Below, piece by piece: positions 57,328-64,000 of a DNA stretch of 64,000 nt. Each line of letters begins with the position of its first letter. The stretch's first letter is position 1. The notes beneath the pieces were generated by a model, which was given only the letters and a program-made list of their open reading frames with translations, did no database searches and was not told the DNA's origin. This stretch comes from Prinsepia uniflora (taxonomy: Eukaryota; Streptophyta; Magnoliopsida; Rosales; Rosaceae): NCBI GenBank assembly GCA_032719365.1, contig CM064865.1, positions 39,482,065 through 39,546,064 of the forward strand, read 5' to 3'. The translations under genes and the position numbers were made by a program.

Positions 57328-58597
57328 CTGAAGGGCAGTCAAAACATTAAAAGCTGTGAGTGGACAAAATCAAAGTTTATAAAAACATTTCCATAAAGTC
57401 ATTTGTACCCTTCACTAAAAAGCATGCATGCATTCGAAAACCATTTAACCAAATGGACCACATGTGGGAACTAAGCCCAAATCAGAAATAACTGGTCGAA
57501 AGGACCACCATGAAATCGACTATACCGGCCACTGCCCAAATCCATAAGAAAACCAATAAGTGACTCAGCCCATAACCATAAACATACTGAAACCAAATAC
57601 ACGAGCCACTGCTCAATCCTGTGCACACCTGGGCACACAACATATCACATCCATTTATCATATATACATATAAGTCACACAACCAATCCTGTCATGGTAT
57701 CCAAAGCTACGCGCGTGCTACTCGGGTCTCAATCCGAGTCTTCTCAAAGTCAAGGTCAATGTCCGCAGACCACTAATCCTACTCGAGGTATAGTAACCAT
57801 AGCCTTCCTGAGAGTAAGGAACCCAACTAGGGGAGTGTCTCCACTCAGTCGGTGCTCCGTGACTACTCCGGGGTCCACCCAGGCCAACGACCCTCCCCGG
57901 AGGAGATAATAGAAGTGAAGGAAGGTATATGAACATATATATACATAATACAAATATCCATGCCCGGTTCCCCCGAACCGTCATGATCCATAATATCCAG
58001 TTCATATACATATAGACCATATCTTCCATGTCCGGTTCCCATAAATCTTCATGTACCATAATAACATAACCAAGGTTATGCCGGTTCCCAGAAACCGTCA
58101 TGTACCATCATAACATAACCAGGGTTCATGCTGGTCGCCATAATCCGTCATGTACCATCATCACATAACCAAGGTTCATGCCGGTCCCCATAATCCGTCA
58201 TGAACTACGATACCATAACAAGGGTTCATGCCGGTTCCCATAAACCGCCATGAACCGGGAAATCCATTTAAGGTTCCCTGACCTGAAATCAAAACCGTAA
58301 AGTAACCTGGGTCTCGTGCCCGAACATAGGACATCAGCTGGGCACCTTGCCCAATATCTGAGGTCATATGCCCGAGACAAAACCAAATGGGTCTCATACC
58401 GGAGTTTATCCTTTTGGAAATCCAAATCCAAATCATTTAAACCAGTAAAGAAATACCGACCCGTATAGGGTCGAAACCTCGAAATACGTGCCTATACGTA
58501 ACCACATACAACTGCACCCATGACATCATCAAACATGTAATAAAACATATAATAAACATTTATGCATGCACCAATTGAGAAAAATAGGTCCACTCAC
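57328..58597 (-). other. Predicted LTR intron 2 (solo LTR)
   Basis: Donor GTGAGTGGAC (complement of 58588-58597), branch-like GTCCACTCAC (complement of 57356-57365) 29 nt before acceptor CCCTTCAG at 57328. The upstream exon-2 acceptor has decayed from CAG to CAA. Confidence 0.45.
58032..58259 (-). repeat. 50-bp tandem repeat, about 4.6 copies
   Basis: Units at 58032-58080, 58081-58130, 58131-58180, 58181-58230 and a partial to 58259. Each starts CCGGTTCCCATAAACCGTCA or a variant and ends GGTTCATG. A single, undivided form of the unit occurs in other LTRs (for example GGTCCCCATAAACCGTCATG near 36158). Confidence 0.9.
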
Positions 58598-60220
58598 AAA
58601 CCGTCCGAGCTGCCGCCTCGATTTGCGTGTCATAGGCTCTCCCGAGTCAATCACCATCACCGGGACTTCCAAACTTGTCCAAATCGTAATAGAAGGTTAC
58701 CAACTACCTTATTAACCTCCTACCAAAGCCCCGTAATTTTCCCGAACTTTTAACTATTTTTAAACGGACCATAAACCTTCTGATGCCCCGAAACATATTG
58801 ATACGGTGTTCGATTGACACGAAACCAGTTCCAAAATGTTCGTTACATCGAATAGAAGATTTCACGTGTTGAACACTTTCCCAAATTACTGTTCACGCGC
58901 CCCCCACGTGCCCTAGAAAGTCACCTGCGCGTGAAGCTCAAGCGCGGGTACAGTTCACGGTACTGTTCACCCATCTTCAACCTCGGTTTTCTCTGGTTTT
59001 TGGACCGATTCAGGGTCCATTTTAGTTCCATTTCATCCCATTTTAATCCTAATATGTTCCTAATCTCATTTCTAACCTTTCTAGTTAATTAAAACGGAAC
59101 AAAACACCCAAAGCCGTACCTTCATCCGTCATCAATGGCGGCCGCACCTTCCCCCGCCGTTCACGGCTGTTCCAGGCCATCCCAAGCCATGAAAACAATC
59201 CCATTAGCTTCCTAGAGTGCCCAGAAATAGTTCCCAATCCTTAGAATCGAATAAAAACCAACAAAACCGAAATTTGGTTTTTTGAATGTTTACCTATGGT
59301 TTCGGGTTTCCCCGCCGTGAGCCGCCGCCGTGGCTGGCCGTGGCTTGCCATCGTTCCTGTCTTCCTCAGTCCATCCCCACTCCTTACACGGTCAGGTTAA
59401 TGCACGGTGATGGTGGTGGTGCGGTGTGGTGAGGTGTTTGTGTTTTGAAGAAAAATGGAGGATGAACAAATATGGAAGGGGGTGCGGGTTTATGAGAAAC
59501 AAAGAAGAAGAATGATGGCTGATGAGAGAAGTGAGATAGATTAGATGAGTGGTGTGGATTTAAAGATGAATTTGGAATGGAGGGCTAGGATTAATTGTAG
59601 GATAGATTAATTATAAAATAATCCAAATATTATTATTTAATTAAACTAGATCCACATTTTAGGGGTTTGGACCAATGGGATGAGTGACACTTGTCACTCA
59701 TCCATGGGACCCACTCAAAATATCTGGCCAATCAGAATTTTCCAAATCATCACCGTCTCGAAGTACGTGTATAGTGAAACCGAACTTCTGTGACCTATAA
59801 CTTCCCCGATCGAAGTCCGATTTCACCATGCCGCTTGTCTATGGATTCGTATCGTCCCGATCTACGTAACGGTCCTCGGCACTCGGCCATTGGACCTCTT
59901 GGTCAAAAAGTCAACATTTGACTCCTTTTAACCATCATTACCAAAATGCCCCTAAACTTCCAAACGTCATAACTTCCTCCTCGAACGTCGGAATTGAATG
60001 TACCACCTGTCTATGAACTCATGACGTCACGAACTACGCCACAGTCATCGGTCAAAGTCCATTTGACCGCCCGATCGAAAAGTCAACGTTTTGCCCACGC
60101 CTAGGGGCAAAATAGTCATTTTGCATCGTTTGTCCGATTTCGCCCAACTAATCACCGATTAACCTCACTAATCGTGATTAGTCACTAATCTAATCCTGGA
60201 ATTTGGGACAGGTCGTTACA

Positions 60221-60490
60221 TTACATGTATTTCGAGGTTTACGAGTTACTACTATTACTATGTAATTGTCAGTTAAATAATGGTTATATGGCATGGTTTT
60301 GGTTTTGGAAAGATGAACTCGGGCATATGACCTATTTGAATTATGTGATCGGGCCAGAGGCCCAGTTGGTTTGCAAAATCGGGCTGAGACCCTTTTGATT
60401 ATGTGATCGGGTCGGGGGCCCAGTGGTTTACAAAATTGGGCATGAGGCCTAGTTGAGTTTTATAAATGTGATTTCGGGTCTGGGGCCCTA
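60221..60490 (+). mobile_element. LTR (plus), middle piece
   Basis: Continues 55592-57147 after the solo LTR: hairpin-rich GGGC...GCCC repeats of the intron-2 body. Interrupted again at 60490. Confidence 0.8.
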
Positions 60491-62940
60491 TGTTTCATAA
60501 AGTGTGAGTGGACTAGAATAAATAAAAGTTTCAAAAATAGTTTATCATCAAATCAGAGTTAAGGAAAAATAATAATAATATTTGTTCCCACCGTTTTGAA
60601 AACATGCATGCCTAACGAATATTCTGAAACCACAACATCAGCGATATAATGTATTTCATAAACCACTATATAAAAACCACGTCTGATCAAACCTGCTGGG
60701 TCTATCCGAGTCTTTAAACTCAACCAGGCCTCAAATGTAATCCGAGTGTTTAAACTCCCGAGTCTTTAAACTCAATAGGGTTATGGGGTAATATCATAAA
60801 TGTCCGAGTCTTTAAACTCCCGAGTCTTTAAACTCAATCCGGGCCCATCCCACATCCATCAGAACATCCGGGTCTTTAAACCCATATCCAGATCCAGCAA
60901 ATCCAATCCAAATTCAATGTAAAACCATTTCTAAATCCATAGCCAAACTCGAATTCGAAATCCCCGATTCGAAGCCCTTCCGGCGTTCAGAACCGTCATT
61001 CCGAACCCAAATCCGGAAATCCACTTTTAAAACCAAAACCTGCGATTATCAAAAATCATGTCGCATAATCCATTTATCATCATCAGAAAACAAATATAAA
61101 TTGAAATCCCTAAGTATGGCGTCAAAATCCGAAATCCAGCTTTTTCTCGAAAAACGTGCGAAAATCCGAAAATATCTCGAAAAATGTGCAAACATATCAA
61201 TCACATATAATCACATATAAACATAATTAAAAAGCATAAAAACATACTTAAAATAATAAAACATAATTAAAAATAGTTAGGCATGCTTGAAAGAAAAGAA
61301 AGAGTCCACTCACGAATATGAACGAGTCAATCGCGCTCCGTGCGCTCCTCGACCATCTCAGGCGTCTCCCGTCCTGTCAATATGCACCAAATAGGGTCAC
61401 AAATACATCAAGGATACTAATCCTAATTTCCCCAATTTTTCGGGAATTTATTCATATTTTAATCTTAAACCCTAAACCGTCCGGATTCCCGAACTATCTC
61501 ATAACATCGTCCGATTAACCCGAAAATCACACCAATGGATTCCTTAGGACATTTAGAACCAAAACCATGTTGGAAGGTTGGCCGGAATCCTCCCCACGTG
61601 CCTCCACGCGTCGCCCAAAGTGGCTGCGCGTGGGCCTCACGCGCCTGCTACAGTGTTTCTTCAACCTCGAGTCACCCGGTTCAACACAGTTGAATCGGCG
61701 TGACCGGTTCTCCTCCATTCCGCCACCATTTCAGTTCCTTTCAATCCCCATAGCCTCGTCCAGTCCTTAGCAATCTAACCCCGTCCTAACATCGAAGAAT
61801 CATGGCCTAAAACCCTTCGACTTCCTCTTCGAAACAGACGGCCTGTGAGCCCTGTTTTGGCCGCCGGCCACCCAGGTCCTCCCCTGTCACGGTGACCATC
61901 CTAGACGACTCCTAGGACCTCCCTGAACCTCACTTCACTCACCAATTCCCTCCACTCTAGCCCAGAGTCCACGATTATTGAAAACAAAATCACGTGAAAA
62001 ATAGGGGATTCGATGCTTACCTTCGAGTCGTCCACTGTCGTCTGCACCGCCGTGTGCCACGGTGCTCGTTGAGTCCCCTGTAGTCTCCTGAGCCTCCTAT
62101 TGCCTTGGTTTGAGCCACCACACGGCACAACCACCGCCACAGTCCACCGTCTCTCTGTTTTTCCTAGAAATTCCAGTCGTCCACCGTCGTGTCTCCGTGC
62201 ACGATTCCACTTCAAAACACGATCAACAGCTCACTCTTGTCTCTCTGTCACTCTCTTAATTCACAACCCACTCACCCTCACACTGAATCGATCGAACACG
62301 CACAATTTCTTCCTCTTTGTTTCTCTGTGTCGAAGCCCAAATGCACGTGATCAAATTGGACAATTTGTGGCCGCGCACATTTTAGACGTGCCTAGAACCC
62401 TCTAGTTCTCTCCCACGTGTCCACATTCCCACGGACCAGCACAAAATATCCCAATCCACTCAAGACAAATGGCCTTATCTGATTGGGCTGAGGGGAAAAA
62501 GACTAAAATGCCCCTAGGTTTAAAATTACCTTTTTACCCTCGAACTTCTCAGACCCGTAACTATTTCGTCCGACGTCCGATGAAAGCGTGCCGCCTGTCG
62601 TTGTACTCAGGAAGTCGAGACCTATCTAACGGTCCTCGGTCTACGTGAAAATCACAAGTCCAAGAAAAGTCAACATTTTCCTCGATTAATCGAAATTACG
62701 GTAACGCCCTCAATCTTCCACACATCATAACTTTTTCTCCGATTGTCCGAATCGAGCATGCCACCTGTCTACGGACTCGTGACGTCCTAAACTACGTCAC
62801 GGTCAATGGTCAACACTCATCCAACCTGTAAATCAAAAAGTCAACTTTTGACGCACGATTCACAAGGGCAAAATTGTCCTTTTATACAAAACTTTACAAA
62901 ATTTACATTTTTACCCTTCCCGAAGGTACGGGTTGTTACA
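60491..62940 (-). mobile_element. Solo LTR (minus), 2,450 bp, short 3' end, probable TSD CCCTA
   Basis: Ends GGGTTGTTACA at 62940 (its U3 start resembles the Tekay-1 LTR: TGTAACAACCCG and AATTTTGTAAA). The other end is TGTTTCATAAAGTGTGAGTGG at 60491, well short of the usual terminus. CCCTA stands at 60486-60490 and 62941-62945. Splice-like arms at 60504-60513 and 61304-61313 are intact, but the acceptor is absent. Confidence 0.75.
60700..60890 (-). repeat. GAGTCTTTAAACTC repeat array
   Basis: About eight copies of CGAGTCTTTAAACTC or CGGGTCTTTAAACCC, the reverse of the units in the LARD-1 3' LTR at 29232-29580, again with matching stem swaps. Confidence 0.8.
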
Positions 62941-63068
62941 CCCTAAATGGATTTGTGATGTTTTATGGGAATTTTGCGCAAGGGCCATTGAGATGTTTTG
63001 AAATGACTTTGTAAAACTATTTTCCATATACCATCTTGATACAAGGATATGTGATGGTCTCCTCCAGG
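62941..63068 (+). mobile_element. LTR (plus), right piece before next insertion
   Basis: Resembles the part of other LTRs that reads CCATATACCATC ... CTCCTCCAGG (compare about 46215-46250). Cut at 63068 by a further LTR. Confidence 0.7.
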
Positions 63069-64000
63069 TGTAAGGACCCGTCCCGGGAGTCGGGATTAGC
63101 GACGTGATTAGTAATGGATTAGCTGAGTTAATCGGTGTTTAGTTGGGTACTTTTGGACTTTGGGCGTAGAATGACGATTTTGCCCCTAGTTTGGGTAAAA
63201 AGTGGACTTGTAGTTCGAGCGGTCAATTGGGCATTGACCAATGACTGTGACGTAGTTTGGGACGTCACGAGTCCGTAGACAGGTGGCACGCCCGATTCCG
63301 ACATCCGAGGAGGAAGTTATGATGTTCGGAGGGTTGAGGGCATTATCGTAATTTTGGTTAAATTAGGGGAAAAAGTTGACTTTTCGTACGATGAGGTTTT
63401 TACACGTAGACCGAGGACCATTAGGTAGATCTCGTCGTCCTAAGGTCAACGGCAGGCGGCATGCTTTCATCGGACGTAGGACGAGTGAGATACGGGTCTA
63501 GAACGACGAAGGGCAAAATGGTAATTTTGATTTATAGGGGCATTTTGGTCTTTTGGTGCCTTGGTATTTATGCAATCAGATTGGGACAAGTGTACATGAG
63601 GGATTGGATATTTTGAGTTTGGGCCATGGAATGGTGGTCACGTGAGGTGTGTGTAGTGGGTTCTAGCATTTGCATGGTGCAATTATATGGGTTTGGGTTT
63701 GAGTCGTGTTGGTTCGAAGAGGGAGAAGAACAGAGCTTGGGAAGAGAGGAAAAATTGATCGGGTTGCACAGTGTGTTTGTCTGTTCTAGTGATCGAGTGA
63801 GTGAGGAGAGATTGAGTAGGAGTTAGTAAGTGGTTTTGGGTGGAACTCGAGTGAGGAAACCTCTGTGTGTGTAAGTGTGAGTTCTGTGGAAAACAAAGAA
63901 AAATCGAGGTGGTGGTGTTGCTGTGTTCGAGCAAACCGTTCAAATTCAGAGTGTGGGAGAGATCAGAAGGCAGAGACGAGGCGTTGGACGGGTTGGGACA
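63069..64000 (+). mobile_element. LTR start (plus), runs off the window
   Basis: TGTAAGGACCCGTCCCGGG, then the two U3 blocks (GTGACGTAGTTTGGGACGTCAC at about 63247-63268; GGACCATTAGGTAGATCTCG near 63415). The first transcribed part is probably toward the window end. Whether it is a solo LTR or a full element cannot be told. Confidence 0.85.

Larger units (their letters stand above)
57148..60220 (-). mobile_element. Solo LTR (minus), 3,073 bp, TSD TTACA
   Basis: TGACAGAACCCATCCC to GGGACAGGTCGTTACA; TTACA at 57143-57147 and 60221-60225. Full family layout: intron-2 arms at 57356-57365 and 58588-58597 (11 bases complementary), acceptor at 57328, 78-nt exon, donor-like GTAAAC near 59297, GC box near 58897. 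Confidence 0.93.

Overview
This window is plant nuclear DNA made almost entirely of nested LTR retrotransposons; I find no host gene. The evidence for a flowering plant is: Ty3/gypsy polyproteins with a C-terminal chromodomain (Tekay/Del-like chromoviruses), an Athila-like polyprotein, initiator-Met-tRNA primer sites (TGGTATCAGAGC), and Cassandra-type TRIM elements carrying a 5S-rRNA-like segment. The density of nesting fits a heterochromatic or pericentromeric block. I cannot name the species.

Layout. 1-4779: tail of a non-coding (LARD-like) element and most of its 3' LTR. 4780-13877: Tekay-1 (+), with a gag-pol broken by three stops and one frameshift; its 5' LTR survives only as the last 1.5 kb. 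13878-15112: non-coding. 15113-18017: an LTR on the minus strand. 18018-40161: LARD-2 (minus), split by LARD-1 (+, 18180-30182, TSD CTCAG). LARD-1's 5' LTR is itself split by Tekay-2 (minus, 19321-24219, truncated), and LARD-2's upstream LTR is split by a tandem Cassandra array (36553-38195, TSD CTCGA). 40162-44153: junk junctions and LARD-3 (minus) sitting inside an old Cassandra LTR. 44154-55591: an old Athila element (minus), split by a solo LTR (44427-46933, TSD TTCTT) and an LTR fragment (about 47331-48758). 55592-63068: an LTR (+) opened by two solo LTRs (57148-60220, TSD TTACA; 60491-62940, probable TSD CCCTA) and then by a further LTR starting at 63069 that runs off the window.

How the parts relate. 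The Tekay and LARD elements share LTR layout, primer site and the polypurine/hairpin box before the 3' LTR. The coding-less LARDs were therefore probably moved by Tekay proteins. Every coding element seen here is dead, mostly by C-to-T or G-to-A type changes.

The most interesting signal is inside the 2.3-3.1 kb LTRs. They appear to carry two well-formed introns around a short exon (78 nt in four copies). In the second, the 5' splice site GTGAGTGGAC is complementary to the branch-site region GTCCACTCAC; one LTR shows a compensating change in both arms. The intron body is strung with tiny hairpins whose stems change while staying paired. This looks like an LTR-borne, RNA-structured leader that I have not seen described; it is a prediction from sequence only.
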